64,000 nucleotides of DNA from JADLGL01 sp963667605 (GCA_963667605.2 CAXXUZ010000003.1:806001-870000), one strand, 5' to 3'. Shown: positions 22,479 to 32,292, numbered from the stretch's first letter. Numbers and translations: made by a program. Notes: a model not told the origin generated them from the letters alone.

Positions 22479-24046
22479 CGGACCACTCCGATGCCACCGC
22501 ATCGGTGGACGATAGTAAGCCGGACGGCGGCACCTTCACCGGCAATCGCGGGCTCCACATCGAGGAGCCGCTGCTGTTCGAGGTCGGCCAGGTCGATTCG
22601 ACCGGCGTCGATCTGCCCGAGCCGGAACCGACCGGCAGCAGGCTCGGTGCCCACGCCCGGCGGACCCCGCTCGAGCTAGCTGGCCTCTCCGAACCGGAAG
22701 CCCTCCGCCATTATGTCCGGCTGTCGAAACAGAACTACGCAATCGACATGGGGGTCTATCCGCTCGGCTCCTGCACGATGAAGCACAATCCGCGGCTCAG
22801 CGAGAAAGTCGCTCGACTTCCCGGCTTCGCCGACATCCATCCGCTGCAGCCGCTTTCGACCGTGCCCGGCGCGATTGAGCTAATGCAGGAGCTCGCCGCT
22901 TGGCTGATGGCAATGACCGGAATGCCGGCGATTGCCCTTAGTCCCAAGGCCGGCGCTCATGGCGAGCTGTGCGGCATGATGGCGATCCGCGCCGCGTTGA
23001 TCTCCCGCGGTGAGGATGTGACCCGAACGACGGTGCTGGCACCGGAATCGGCCCACGGCACCAACCCCGCCACCGCAGCCTTCCTTGGTTATAAGGTCGA
23101 GGCGATCCCGGCTCGGGATAACGGCACCGTCGATCCGGCGGTAGTGAGGGAGAAACTCGGCCCGCATGTCGCAACGATCATGCTCACCAATCCCAACACC
23201 TGCGGCCTGTTCGAGCCCGACATCGTCGAGATTGCTGATGCCGTCCATGAAGCCGGTGCTTATTTCTATTGCGACGGCGCCAATCTCAACGCCATCCTCG
23301 GCAAGGTGCGGCCGGGCGATTTCGGCATCGATGCGATGCACATCAACCTCCACAAGACGCTGGCAACTCCGCATGGCGGCGGCGGCCCGGGTGCCGGTCC
23401 AGTTGTGCTGTCGGAATCGTTGGCGCCCTTCGCGCCGCTGCCATTTATTCGCCAAGAGGGTGGCAAGCCAATTCTTGTCGAAGCCGAATCCGACGCCGTC
23501 GATGACAAGCCCCTCGGTCGGCTCGGCGCATTTCACGGCCAGATGGGCATGTGGGTTCGGGCCTTGGCATACCTGCTTTCGCATGGCGCCGACGGTGCGC
23601 GGGAGGCCTCGGAGAACGCCGTGCTCAACGCCAACTATGTCCGCGTCGGTCTCGCCGATGTTATGTCGCAGCCCTTCGGCGATCGCATCTGCATGCATGA
23701 AGTCCTATTCGACGACGCCTTCCTGGATGGCTCCGGCGTCAGCACGCTCGACTTCGCCAAGGCAATGATCGACGAAGGCTACCACCCGATGACGATGTAT
23801 TTCCCGCTGGTCGTCCATGGCGCGCTTTTGGTCGAACCAACGGAATCGGAATCGAGGGCCGAGCTCGACCAATTCATAGCGACCTTGCGAGATCTCGCGG
23901 CGAGGGCGAAGGCAGGACCGGCCGACGCTTTCAAGGCGGCGCCCACCACGGCGCCGCGGCGGCGGCTCGACGAGACCCAGGCCGCCCGCCGCCCGGTGCT
24001 ACGCTGGCGGCCAAAACCGGCGACCGAGCCGAATAACGAAGCCTAG
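22469..24046 (+). CDS. gcvPB: Glycine dehydrogenase (decarboxylating) subunit 2, P protein beta
   Basis: 525 residues. It contains YPLGSCTMKHNP, SPKAGAHGELCGM, ESAHGTNPATAAFLGY and the PLP-binding lysine (about Lys296) in HINLHKTLATPHGGGGPG. It catalyses PLP-dependent decarboxylation of glycine onto the lipoyl arm of GcvH, together with subunit 1. The last 40 residues are a Pro/Arg-rich tail beyond the catalytic core. It is the last recognised enzyme of the one-carbon run. Confidence 0.95.
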   Translation: MLVTDHSDATASVDDSKPDGGTFTGNRGLHIEEPLLFEVGQVDSTGVDLPEPEPTGSRLGAHARRTPLELAGLSEPEALRHYVRLSKQNYAIDMGVYPLGSCTMKHNPRLSEKVARLPGFADIHPLQPLSTVPGAIELMQELAAWLMAMTGMPAIALSPKAGAHGELCGMMAIRAALISRGEDVTRTTVLAPESAHGTNPATAAFLGYKVEAIPARDNGTVDPAVVREKLGPHVATIMLTNPNTCGLFEPDIVEIADAVHEAGAYFYCDGANLNAILGKVRPGDFGIDAMHINLHKTLATPHGGGGPGAGPVVLSESLAPFAPLPFIRQEGGKPILVEAESDAVDDKPLGRLGAFHGQMGMWVRALAYLLSHGADGAREASENAVLNANYVRVGLADVMSQPFGDRICMHEVLFDDAFLDGSGVSTLDFAKAMIDEGYHPMTMYFPLVVHGALLVEPTESESRAELDQFIATLRDLAARAKAGPADAFKAAPTTAPRRRLDETQAARRPVLRWRPKPATEPNNEA

Positions 24047-24182
24047 CCGGACATCTGCTTGTTGTTCGCCAATGGCCGACGGGGGCTGGCTCGGCGCCGT
24101 CGGTCTGCCGGCCGATCGTCTTTGCCTCTGTCAACTTCCGGCGCTATCTGTAGCCGCCCGCAACGATTCGACATCTGACCGA

Positions 24183-25214
24183 ATGCCGCAGTCAGCAACA
24201 ACAAGCAGAGCCGGAAGACCGTTGGCCCCCGCCAAGGGTCTCGACGGCACCGCGTGGCGGCAAAAGCCGACGCAGGCTGGCGATCCGGCGGCCTTGTCGA
24301 TCAGCGATTTACGCAAGGTCTACTCCAACGGCACCGAGGCCTTGCGCGGCGTGTCGCTGGAAATGCCCGCCGGCGATTTCTTAGCCTTGCTCGGCCCAAA
24401 CGGTGCCGGCAAGACGACAATCATCGGCATCGTCACCGGACTGGTAAACAAGACCAGCGGCAAGGCTTCGGTCTTCGGCGACGACATCGATCGGCATCCT
24501 CAAACTGCGCGCCGTCATATCGGCGTTGTGCCCCAAGAGCTAAATTTCAACATCTTCGAGAAGGTGTTCGACATCGTCGTCAACCAGGCCGGCTATTACG
24601 GTATCCCACGCCGAACAGCGATGCCGCTAGCCGAACAGCTACTCGAACAGCTTGGCCTTCACGACAAACGCAATGACGTATCACGCACGCTGTCGGGAGG
24701 CATGAAGCGACGCCTGATGATCGCCCGGGCCCTGATCCACCGACCGCGACTGCTGGTCCTCGATGAACCCACGGCCGGTGTCGACGTCAAACTCCGCCGA
24801 GGCATGTGGGATTTTCTCATGCAGCTGACCGGCGGCGGCACCACCATCCTTCTCACCACGCATTATCTCGAGGAAGCGGAGAAGCTGTGCCGACATATCG
24901 CGATTATCAACCGCGGCGAGATTGTCGCCGCAGGGACGGTCCGCGATATCCTAAGCCGACTTCATACCGAGATCGTGGTCTTGGATTTGACCGAGGAGCG
25001 CGCCGATTCGGCGAGGGAAGCGTTGAACGATTACCAGCCTCGCATAGTCGACTCAACCACGGTCGAAATCGAAATCGACGGCGGCGGCACCGTCGGCCGA
25101 GCGATCACGAGACTGGAGAATGCCGGCATCGGCGTCAGAATGGCGCGGAGCAAAGCTGGCCGGCTGGAAGAAGTGTTTATGCGGCTCACCACCAATAATA
25201 GCGCCGACAAATGA
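24183..25214 (+). CDS. ABC-2 type transporter ATP-binding protein
   Basis: 343 residues counted from the ATG at 24183; an earlier in-frame start at 24072 would add a tail unlike the family. Walker A is GPNGAGKTT (about residue 71), the signature is LSGGMKRRL and Walker B is LLVLDEPTAGVD. The C-terminal regulatory part resembles the YadG/NodI group. It powers the permease encoded by the next gene, which overlaps by ATGA. The exported substrate is not known. It lies 136 bases after gcvPB, so co-transcription with the one-carbon genes is possible but unproven. Confidence 0.92.
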   Translation: MPQSATTSRAGRPLAPAKGLDGTAWRQKPTQAGDPAALSISDLRKVYSNGTEALRGVSLEMPAGDFLALLGPNGAGKTTIIGIVTGLVNKTSGKASVFGDDIDRHPQTARRHIGVVPQELNFNIFEKVFDIVVNQAGYYGIPRRTAMPLAEQLLEQLGLHDKRNDVSRTLSGGMKRRLMIARALIHRPRLLVLDEPTAGVDVKLRRGMWDFLMQLTGGGTTILLTTHYLEEAEKLCRHIAIINRGEIVAAGTVRDILSRLHTEIVVLDLTEERADSAREALNDYQPRIVDSTTVEIEIDGGGTVGRAITRLENAGIGVRMARSKAGRLEEVFMRLTTNNSADK

Positions 25215-25987
25215 CGCCTTATGAGGCTTTCGTCTCTTTTTACACGATCGTCCGCAAGGACATGGTGCGAATCCTTCGGATCTGGCCGCAGACCTTTCTG
25301 CCGTCGATCGTCACCTCGGTGCTATATTTTCTAATCTTCGGCACTGTCCTGGGGAGCAGGATCGGTTCGTTCGGTGAGATCCCCTTCATAGAGTTCGTCA
25401 TCCCTGGACTGATCATGCTGGCGGTGGTGACCAACTCTTTCTCCAATGTCGCCTTTGTCGTGTTCGCGTCGAAATTTTTCGCCCGCAATATCGACGAATT
25501 GCTAGTCTCACCAACTCCGCCTTGGGTCATCGTCGCCGGCTTTATCGCCGCCGGCGTGGTTCGCGGCGTGATCGTCGGCCTTCTTGTGCTGGGCGTCTCG
25601 ATTCCTTTTGCCGGCCTTCACATCGACAACTTCCTGATAGTCATTCTGTTCTTGTTCCTGACTAGCACGGCGTTGGCTCTTGGCGGCCTCCTCAACGGCG
25701 TCCACGCGCAGAGCATCGACGGCATAAACATCATCCCCACCTTCGTGCTGACGCCATTGGTCTATCTTGGTGGCGTGTTCTACTCGGTCGAGGTGTTACC
25801 GGAATTCTGGCAGCCGATCACATTGGCCAACCCGCTATTCTACATCGTCGACGGCTTCCGCAATGGCATGCTCGGCATTGCCGATACGTCGATTTGGGTG
25901 AGCGTTGGCGTGTTGTTGACGCTCACCACCGTGCTCGCTTTGTTTGCCTGGTACGAAATCCGCGCCGGCCTAAGGCTGAAACAATAG
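25211..25987 (+). CDS. ABC-2 type transporter permease
   Basis: A 258-residue membrane protein with about six hydrophobic helices and ABC-2 family landmarks (FLIFGTVLGSRIGS, FIEFVIPGLIMLAV, PLVYLGGVFYSVEVLP, NPLFYIVDGFRNGMLG). It is similar in layout to YadH. It pairs with the ATPase encoded immediately upstream to form an exporter. Confidence 0.92.
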   Translation: MTPYEAFVSFYTIVRKDMVRILRIWPQTFLPSIVTSVLYFLIFGTVLGSRIGSFGEIPFIEFVIPGLIMLAVVTNSFSNVAFVVFASKFFARNIDELLVSPTPPWVIVAGFIAAGVVRGVIVGLLVLGVSIPFAGLHIDNFLIVILFLFLTSTALALGGLLNGVHAQSIDGINIIPTFVLTPLVYLGGVFYSVEVLPEFWQPITLANPLFYIVDGFRNGMLGIADTSIWVSVGVLLTLTTVLALFAWYEIRAGLRLKQ

Positions 25988-26095
25988 CCCCGGCCACATC
26001 GCCTTCGGACCGGTCGAATCCTTTGGACGTTGCAATATCGGCCGCGCGTCGCCATTTTGCGAGTGATTAGCTTCCAGCCATCACCGGATGAATTC

Positions 26096-27031
26096 ATGAC
26101 CGACACCACGCTCAATCTTTCCGGCCGGCCCACAGGCGCCAGCGCCGACCACGTCGACGACCAGCTGGTCGTCGACACGACGACGGAGAATTTCGTCGCC
26201 GAAGTCCTCGATGAGTCCAAGCGGCGGCCGGTACTAGTCGATTTCTGGGCCCCCTGGTGCGGTCCATGTCGGACACTTTCGCCGATTATCGAAAGCGCCG
26301 TGCACGCAGCGAAGGGCAGGGTGAAGTTGGCGAAGATGAACATCGACGATCATCCGGCGATCCCAGGCCAGTTGGGCATTCAATCGATCCCGGCAGTGAT
26401 TGCCTTCGTCGACGGCAAACCGGCCGACGGTTTTGTTGGGGCAATCCCGGAAAGCGAGGTCAAGGTCTTCATCGACAAGATCGCCGGACCAAGTGATGAA
26501 ACCTCCGACGTCGAAGCCAGCCTTGAGCAGGCCGATCAGGCATTGAGCGAAGGCAGCACTCAGCGCGCTGCCGAACTCTACGCCGCGGTGCATCAATCCG
26601 ATAATGAAGATGTTCGCGCCCTTGCTGGCCTTGCCCGCGCGTCGCTAGCCGCGGGTGACATCGAGCGCGCCAAGCAAATGCTGGCCCTCACGCCACCGAC
26701 TAAGGCTGGCGACCCGGTAATCGCCGCCGCCAAGGCCGAAATCGAATTAGCGGAGCAATCCGCATCGCTCGGCGACCCCGCCGAGCTAGCTGCGCGGATC
26801 GAAGCGAACCCCGGTGACTACGCCGCGCGCCTCGATCTTGCCCTGGTGAACAACACCAGCGGTGATCGCGCAGCGGCTGCCGCTCAGCTCCTTGCCGTCA
26901 TCCGCGCCGATCGCGAATGGGACGACGAGCGGGCGCGCAAGCAATTACTTCAATTCTTCGAGGTTTGGGGGCCGACCGACGAAGCGACGCTTACCGGCCG
27001 ACGCCAGCTGTCGTCGCTTCTGTTTTCCTGA
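26096..27031 (+). CDS. cnoX: CnoX/YbbN-type thioredoxin-fold chaperone with TPR region
   Basis: 311 residues. An N-terminal thioredoxin domain holds WAPWCGPCRTLSP with redox cysteines Cys55 and Cys58, followed by a helical TPR-like part (EGSTQRAAELYAAV, then LAGLARASLAAGDIERAKQML). This matches the CnoX/YbbN family, which protects client proteins from oxidation and works with chaperonin. ATG at 26096 is chosen over an upstream start because the N-terminus then fits the family. LON-domain and Trm112-like genes follow. Confidence 0.9.
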   Translation: MTDTTLNLSGRPTGASADHVDDQLVVDTTTENFVAEVLDESKRRPVLVDFWAPWCGPCRTLSPIIESAVHAAKGRVKLAKMNIDDHPAIPGQLGIQSIPAVIAFVDGKPADGFVGAIPESEVKVFIDKIAGPSDETSDVEASLEQADQALSEGSTQRAAELYAAVHQSDNEDVRALAGLARASLAAGDIERAKQMLALTPPTKAGDPVIAAAKAEIELAEQSASLGDPAELAARIEANPGDYAARLDLALVNNTSGDRAAAAAQLLAVIRADREWDDERARKQLLQFFEVWGPTDEATLTGRRQLSSLLFS

Positions 27032-27043
27032 TCGGAACGTCCA

Positions 27044-27709
27044 ATGACTACTCGAAGCCGCCGATCCGCAACCGATCAACTGCTGCCCGACATCATCCCG
27101 GTATTTCCGCTCTACGGCGCCGTACTGCTGCCGCGGGGCCAGATGCCGCTCAACATCTTCGAGCCGCGCTATCTCGAGATGGTCGACGACGTGCTAGCCG
27201 GCGAACGGATTATCGGCATGATCCAGCCGCAAGATGATGGCTCCGACGACCCGGCGCCGGTGCTGCGAACGGTGGGTTGTGCCGGCCGAGTAACAACTTT
27301 CTCTGAGACCGATGATTCGCGCTATTTGATTACCCTCACCGGCCTTGCCCGATTTGCCTTGGTCGACGAAGTCGAGGGCGATGCACCGTACCGGCTTTTT
27401 CGTATTCGCACCGATCCCTTCACCGCCGATTTCGTCATCCAGGGCGAGAACGAGGTCGATCGCGATGACCTGCTCAGCGCCTTTCGCGCCTATCTCGACG
27501 CGAATGACCTTGACATCGACTGGGACACCATTCTCCGCGCCCCGACCGAATGGCTCGTCAATGCCGCGGCGATGTTCGGTCCGTACGGACCGGCGGAAAA
27601 GCAGGCGTTGCTGGAAGCTCCCGACCTCAAGACCCGCGCCGAAACCGTGGTCGCACTGACCGAGATGACCCTGGCGCGGGGTGCCGGTCACAAACCCAGT
27701 TTGCAATAA
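27044..27709 (+). CDS. LON N-terminal (substrate-binding) domain protein
   Basis: 221 residues made only of the LON substrate-binding domain (IIPVFPLYGAVLLPRGQMPL, NIFEPRYLEMVDDVL, VGCAGRVTTFSETDD). It lacks the AAA+ and Ser-Lys protease parts of Lon, so it is not a protease. Its standard neighbours are the thioredoxin before it and the Trm112-like gene after it, with which it shares one base (TAATG). A role in recognising misfolded proteins is inferred from the fold only. Confidence 0.9.
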   Translation: MTTRSRRSATDQLLPDIIPVFPLYGAVLLPRGQMPLNIFEPRYLEMVDDVLAGERIIGMIQPQDDGSDDPAPVLRTVGCAGRVTTFSETDDSRYLITLTGLARFALVDEVEGDAPYRLFRIRTDPFTADFVIQGENEVDRDDLLSAFRAYLDANDLDIDWDTILRAPTEWLVNAAAMFGPYGPAEKQALLEAPDLKTRAETVVALTEMTLARGAGHKPSLQ

Positions 27710-27906
27710 TGACCGAACAGGATCGCCCGACCAAGGAGGTTGACCCCAAACTTCTGGAAATACTTGTCTGCCCTTTGACCAAAGAGACCTTGGAATATGA
27801 CCGCGCCAATCAGGAGTTGATCAGCCGCGGCGCCAAGCTCGCTTATCCGATCCGTGACGGCATCCCCATAATGCTGCCCGATGAGGCCCGCCCGCTCAAG
27901 GACTGA
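27709..27906 (+). CDS. Trm112-family small protein
   Basis: A 65-residue protein with the Trm112 pattern LLEILVCPLTKETLEYD, then LISRGAKLAYPIRDGIPIML. Trm112 proteins act as small activators of methyltransferases, while bacterial versions have less certain roles. Only one cysteine of the usual zinc site is present, as is common in bacterial members. The start overlaps the preceding stop (TAATG), so it is translationally coupled. Confidence 0.9.
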   Translation: MTEQDRPTKEVDPKLLEILVCPLTKETLEYDRANQELISRGAKLAYPIRDGIPIMLPDEARPLKD

Positions 27907-27911
27907 GCGTT

Positions 27912-29123
27912 CTAGATCGCCTCGCCGCGCAGGAGACGAGGCGTTTCCTCCCCTTGACCAGCCGCCTGATTGATCATCAACCGCTTCAATGCCGGTAACC
28001 GGTCGACTAATCCGAGCCCGACATCGCGGGCCAAGCGCAGTACCGGATTATCGTTCGAAAACAATCGATTGAGCCCGTCGGTCAGGACTGCCATTTCGGC
28101 GGTATCAAATCGGCGCCAGCGCTGATATCGCTCCAACACGTCGATGGCGCCGATATCGAGCCCCAAACGCTGAGCATCGACCAAGGTTTCGGCGAGTGCG
28201 GCAACATCTCGCAATCCGAGATTGAGGCCTTGCCCAGCCAGGGGATGGATGGCGTGACCGGCATCGCCGATCAGGCAAAACCGCGGCTTGACGAAATCCC
28301 GCGCCACCCGAAGATCGAGCGGATATGCCTGGAGGCGGCCTTCGATCGTAATCGCGCCGAGATGATGGCCGATGCGTCGGACGATCTCCCGATTGATCGT
28401 CGGCTTGTCCGCCTCGACCAACCTCTCGCCTTCGGCCTGCGACTCGGTCCACACCAGCGACGACCGATCACCTCTGAGCGGCAAGACCGCGAATGGCCCG
28501 GACGGCAAAAAATGTTCCTCCGCCCGGCCATGGTGCGGCCGCTCATGCGCGATTGTAGCCACCAAGCCAGCCTGGCGATAATCCCAGCGAAGCACGCGTA
28601 TCCCGGCCTGTTCGCGAAGCTGTGAGCGAACACCATCGGCAGCGACCAAAAGGGCCGGTTCGACGGCCGCTCCCGAACTCAATTTCAGCGAGGCGGCATG
28701 ATCGCCGAGCTTAAAGCGGTAGACCGAATCGAGCCGAACCATTTCGACACCGCACTCCGCCGCAGCGTCTGCGAATGCGGAGGTCGTTGCCGCGTTGGGG
28801 ACCATATGGGCGAATGGCTCGCCGCCGTCCAGAGCGCCGTCAAAAGTCAAGAAGACCGGCCGCACTGCATCGGCGGCACGGCTATCGGTTACGATCATCT
28901 CCTTGATCGGCTGGGCGGTTTCCGCAACGCGCGACCAGACGCCGAGCGTTTCCATCATATGTTGCGCGGCCGCCGCGATGGCAGAGGCGCGGCCATCGTC
29001 GACGCCGCCCGCCGCTGAGCGTTCGACCACCACCACATTGAAATCCGCTTTGGCCCGTCGGAGGGCCACAGCCAGCGCCATGCCGACAATCCCGCCGCCG
29101 GCGATGACGATATCGGGCTTCAT
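27912..29123 (-). CDS. UbiH/UbiF-type FAD-dependent hydroxylase (ubiquinone biosynthesis)
   Basis: About 403 residues with the three flavoprotein hydroxylase motifs: the N-terminal dinucleotide fold (IVIAGGGIVGMALAVALRR), the DG motif (LLVAADGVRSQLRE) and the second FAD motif (CLIGDAGHAIHPLAGQGLNL). It probably adds a hydroxyl group to the ubiquinone ring. Which position is modified cannot be read from the sequence, so no gene symbol is given. ATG at 29123 gives the normal N-terminus; 29150 is possible. It converges with the Trm112-like gene. Confidence 0.88.
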   Translation of the reverse strand: MKPDIVIAGGGIVGMALAVALRRAKADFNVVVVERSAAGGVDDGRASAIAAAAQHMMETLGVWSRVAETAQPIKEMIVTDSRAADAVRPVFLTFDGALDGGEPFAHMVPNAATTSAFADAAAECGVEMVRLDSVYRFKLGDHAASLKLSSGAAVEPALLVAADGVRSQLREQAGIRVLRWDYRQAGLVATIAHERPHHGRAEEHFLPSGPFAVLPLRGDRSSLVWTESQAEGERLVEADKPTINREIVRRIGHHLGAITIEGRLQAYPLDLRVARDFVKPRFCLIGDAGHAIHPLAGQGLNLGLRDVAALAETLVDAQRLGLDIGAIDVLERYQRWRRFDTAEMAVLTDGLNRLFSNDNPVLRLARDVGLGLVDRLPALKRLMINQAAGQGEETPRLLRGEAI

Positions 29124-29290
29124 ATCGTCATTTCGGGGTTGCGAGCCCATTGTCTATCAGACCGACAAAGACGGCTACTGAACGGCCACACGACAATAAA
29201 CAACGACCTCGAATTCATCGCTTTCCCCCCATCTCTGCTCGCCGGCGTGACACCGTCGCCGGCGCTTGTCGTTAAGGCGCGACTGCCTTC

Positions 29291-30172
29291 ATGCGAGGCC
29301 GACATCTCTGCGCGCTTGACGATCCCCTGGCCATCCTCGACCTGGAGCCTCTGGAGGGCAACCTATTCCGTGGCGATAGTCCCGATGTCGGCTGGCCGCG
29401 GGTGTTCTGCTGACAAATCGTGGCCCAGGCCCTCACTGCCGCCTCGCGCACCATCGAGGAGCGCTATCCGCATTCGATCCATGGATATTTCTTGCAAGCC
29501 GGCGATCTCGAACGACCGCTCGACTTTCGCGTCGACCCTGTGCGCGACGGCAACACCTTCAGCACGCCTCTCATTCAAGCGCTCAAGATGAGGAGACCAT
29601 CTTCATTGCGACGGCCTCATTCAAGCAGCCCGAACCCGGACTAGAGCACCACGCCAAACCGATCCCTGAGGGGCCTGACCCGGAACAACTGATGAGCGAG
29701 GCGAACATGAAGGCCGCCCTTGCCTCCAGTGCTCCGGCTTCTTTCCGGCGTTATTGGCAAACGCCAGGCCGATTGAGCTGCGCCCGGTCAGCCTCGAACG
29801 CTATCTCAGCCGAGCGCCGCTCGAGCCTGGCATCAAGACCTGGCTGCGCGCCGCCGGCACCCTCCCCGACGAACAACTGTGACCCACACCACAATTCTGG
29901 CCTATGCCAGCGACATTACTTCACTCGATACTGTACTTTTTTCCCACAGCCGAAGCGTTTTCGATCTCGACATGCAGGTCGCCAGCATCGACCATTCGAT
30001 CTGGCTTCACAGGCCTGTTCGAATCGATGATTGGCTGCTTTTTGTACGGGATAGTCCGATCGCGTCCGCTAGCCTCGGCCTCGCACGTCGTCATTTTTTC
30101 GCCCGTGACGGCAGCATGATCGCGATCGTCGCGCGGTAAGGGCTGGTCCGCATACGCGACGAGGAAGGCTAA
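29291..30172 (+). pseudogene. tesB: Acyl-CoA thioesterase II (tesB), degraded
   Basis: TesB landmarks appear in several frames: LAILDLEPLEGNLFRGDSPD, then VGWPRVF, then QIVAQALTAASRTIEERYPH, then YFLQAGDLERPLDFRVD, then LRPVSLERYLSRAPLEPG, and a late frame with TTILAYASDITSLDTVLFSH. A TGA at 29411-29413 replaces one Gly of FGGQ, there are at least two frameshifts, and a TAA replaces Gln just before GLVRIRDEEG at the end. Function is lost. A ubiH-tesB pairing is common in alphaproteobacteria. Confidence 0.87.
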
Positions 30173-30323
30173 GAGAGCGCCAACACCGGCCACCGCGATT
30201 GGCACGCGGCTTGATTGTCTGTGGCCGACACTGGTTCGGCAAGATCCAGTAGCGGCCGCCCAAACCGTCGCGGGGCCACTTTAGCCCGCATTCCCCAAGT
30301 GACCGATCCATCTGATGCGGTTT

Positions 30324-30368
30324 CCGTCTGATTCCTGTATAAGAATCAGTGGATTAGATCAGACGGAG
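30324..30368 (+). promoter_or_regulatory. Nested inverted repeats overlapping the transposase ribosome site
   Basis: CCGTCTGA (30324-30331) pairs with TCAGACGG (30359-30366). Inside, CTGATTC (30328-30334) pairs with GAATCAG (30343-30349). A -10-like TATAAG lies in the inner loop. The GGAG ribosome site (30365-30368) overlaps the outer right arm, so long read-through RNA could hide it. The same sequence is in copy B. Confidence 0.6.
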
Positions 30369-30378
30369 AGTGGGTCGA

Positions 30379-31728
30379 ATGCGGAACCTGGAGGGTAAGT
30401 CGGATCGGGGGCTGCTGCGGGCGTTTTTCGACCGAAGACTGAAGTTCGAGTTCCACGGTTCGCGGATCACGTCAGACGCTGGTCTGCTCGCCTATCGTGA
30501 ACTGGACGAAGCCCTCGGCCTGACCACGCTGGCCGGTGACGTTATTGCTGACAGCCGGACCGGCAAGAACGGTTGGCACGGCATCATCGGTCTCCTTCGC
30601 CAATCCGTCTATGGTCGTCTTGCCGGGTACGAGGACGTGAACGACGCCGACCGGCTGGGGCGCGATCCTGCGATGCGGTGGATCGTCGGCGGCAGGGCTG
30701 TCGAGCGCGGCGGCGCATCGACCAGCCAGATGGGCCGGTTCGAGACGGAGTTACTCGCCACCAATGACAACCTCGCCGCGCTCGCTGACCTTTTGGGCAT
30801 CTGGATCGACCAGGTTAACGAGCGCAAGCCGCCGAAGATTATCGTGCTCGACATGGACAGCTCCGTCAGCCCGACCTACGGTGACCAGGAGGGCACGGCC
30901 TACAACGGTCACTTCGGCTGCACGTGCTATCACCCGCTGTTCGTGTTCAACCAGTTCGGCGATCTGGAGCGTTGCGCCCTGCGTCCGGGCAACGTGCACA
31001 GCGCCCATGAATGGCGCGATGTGTTGGACCCGGTGGTCGCTCGATACCGGAACAAGACACTCCGGCGTTATTTCCGTGGTGACGCCGCCTTCGCCTCGCC
31101 CGAGGTTTATGAGTTTCTGGAAGCGGAAGGCTTCAAGTACGCCATCCGGCTTCCGGCCAACAAGGTGCTGCACGACAGCATCGCGCACCTGCTCAAGCGC
31201 CCCGTCGGTCGGCCGCCGAAGGAAGTTCGTCGGTATTACGCGAACTTCAGCTATCGGGCCGGTAGCTGGACGGAGCCCCGCCGGGTCGTCGCCAAGGTGG
31301 AGTGGCACTCAGGGGAACTGTATCCCCGCGTCGGCTTCATCGTCACCAACCTGAGCCGTCCTGCCGAGCGGGTTGTTGCGTTCTACAATCAGCGCGGCAC
31401 TGCCGAGCAATGGATCAAGGAAGGCAAGAACGCCATCAAGTGGACGCGGCTGTCATGCCGTTCGTTACGCAACAATGCCGTCCGGCTCCAGCTGCATGCA
31501 CTCGCCTATAACCTCGGCAACTTCATGCGTACCCTGGCGTTGCCCGATACCGTGGAGCAATGGTCGCTGACGACGCTGAGGGAGAAGCTGGTCAAGATCG
31601 GTGCGAAAGTTGTCAGCCATGGCCGGTACGTCACATTTCAATTGGCCGAGGTTGCAGTCCCAAGAAGCTTGTTCCAGAAAATCTTGAGCCTGATTGATGA
31701 TCTACGACGAAGACCCGCTCCGGCGTAG
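30379..31728 (+). CDS. IS1380-family transposase, copy A
   Basis: 449 residues with a DDE transposase core: IIVLDMDSSVSPTYGDQEG, YFRGDAAFASPEVYEFLE and the Y-(2)-R-(3)-E-(6)-K motif YNQRGTAEQWIKEGK. ATG at 30379 fits the GGAG site; an in-frame GTG at 30370 is too close to it. Full length with no lesion, so probably functional. It differs from copy B by Gly (here) versus Asp in the YREK motif. Confidence 0.94.
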   Translation: MRNLEGKSDRGLLRAFFDRRLKFEFHGSRITSDAGLLAYRELDEALGLTTLAGDVIADSRTGKNGWHGIIGLLRQSVYGRLAGYEDVNDADRLGRDPAMRWIVGGRAVERGGASTSQMGRFETELLATNDNLAALADLLGIWIDQVNERKPPKIIVLDMDSSVSPTYGDQEGTAYNGHFGCTCYHPLFVFNQFGDLERCALRPGNVHSAHEWRDVLDPVVARYRNKTLRRYFRGDAAFASPEVYEFLEAEGFKYAIRLPANKVLHDSIAHLLKRPVGRPPKEVRRYYANFSYRAGSWTEPRRVVAKVEWHSGELYPRVGFIVTNLSRPAERVVAFYNQRGTAEQWIKEGKNAIKWTRLSCRSLRNNAVRLQLHALAYNLGNFMRTLALPDTVEQWSLTTLREKLVKIGAKVVSHGRYVTFQLAEVAVPRSLFQKILSLIDDLRRRPAPA

Positions 31729-31926
31729 GCCGAGGGAATCGACGGCAAGGAGATTGCGACACGAGAGGTGTGTCTGGATGGCAAGAGAAACGACCAAATG
31801 GCCTTCCACGCGCTGGCCGATTACCAAAATCATGTCATCGGATGGCTGCAATGGGAACAGAGTTCCCTTGGAGATGGGGCCGTGGTAGGATTTCCGCGAA
31901 TTTGGATGTCATCTGGGGAATGTCGG

Positions 31927-32208
31927 TCTAAGAGGATCGCGGTCAACGATGCTCAGATGACGCGCTCCAATTTCACTGGCGCCATCTTCAATCAAGGGCA
32001 AATGCATCGCGCCAATCTCCGAAATGCGATGCTTGTCGATGCGGACGTCAGGGCGGCCGATTTGTTGCGCGCCGATCTCAGGGACACCGACCTCACCGGC
32101 TGATTTTTCGATGTCGCGATTGACATTCGCTATCTTGGCGCGCGCGCTGTTGTCGATGGTGCAATCTGGACGGATGCGATGCTGCCGGGCGGGTTCAACC
32201 CGGATTAG
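31927..32208 (+). pseudogene. Pentapeptide-repeat protein, 3' fragment
   Basis: Directly after IS1380 copy A an open frame reads pentapeptide repeats (FTGAIFNQGQMHRANLRNAM, then LVDADVRAADLLRADLRDTD). A TGA at 32101-32103 breaks it, after which the same frame continues DGAIWTDAMLPGGFNPD to a TAG. The 5' part is missing. Both the IS junction and the stop show it is dead. Confidence 0.72.
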
Positions 32209-32292
32209 AAAGATCGACTCGCCGGTGCAAATGAAGCGATGGTGAAGCGATATATCCCAATTTAGACAAACTCTTGTCCTGACGGACTAATA

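Larger units (their letters stand above)
30285..31926 (+). mobile_element. IS1380-family insertion sequence, copy A
   Basis: 1,642 bp, bounded by imperfect inverted repeats (CCCGCATTCCCC at the left, complement of CCGACATTCCCC at the right). Copy B at 39781-41422 has the same length and only a few base differences. The left flank GCCACTTTAG is shared with copy B outside the repeats. The right end lies against a pentapeptide-repeat gene fragment. Confidence 0.9.
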
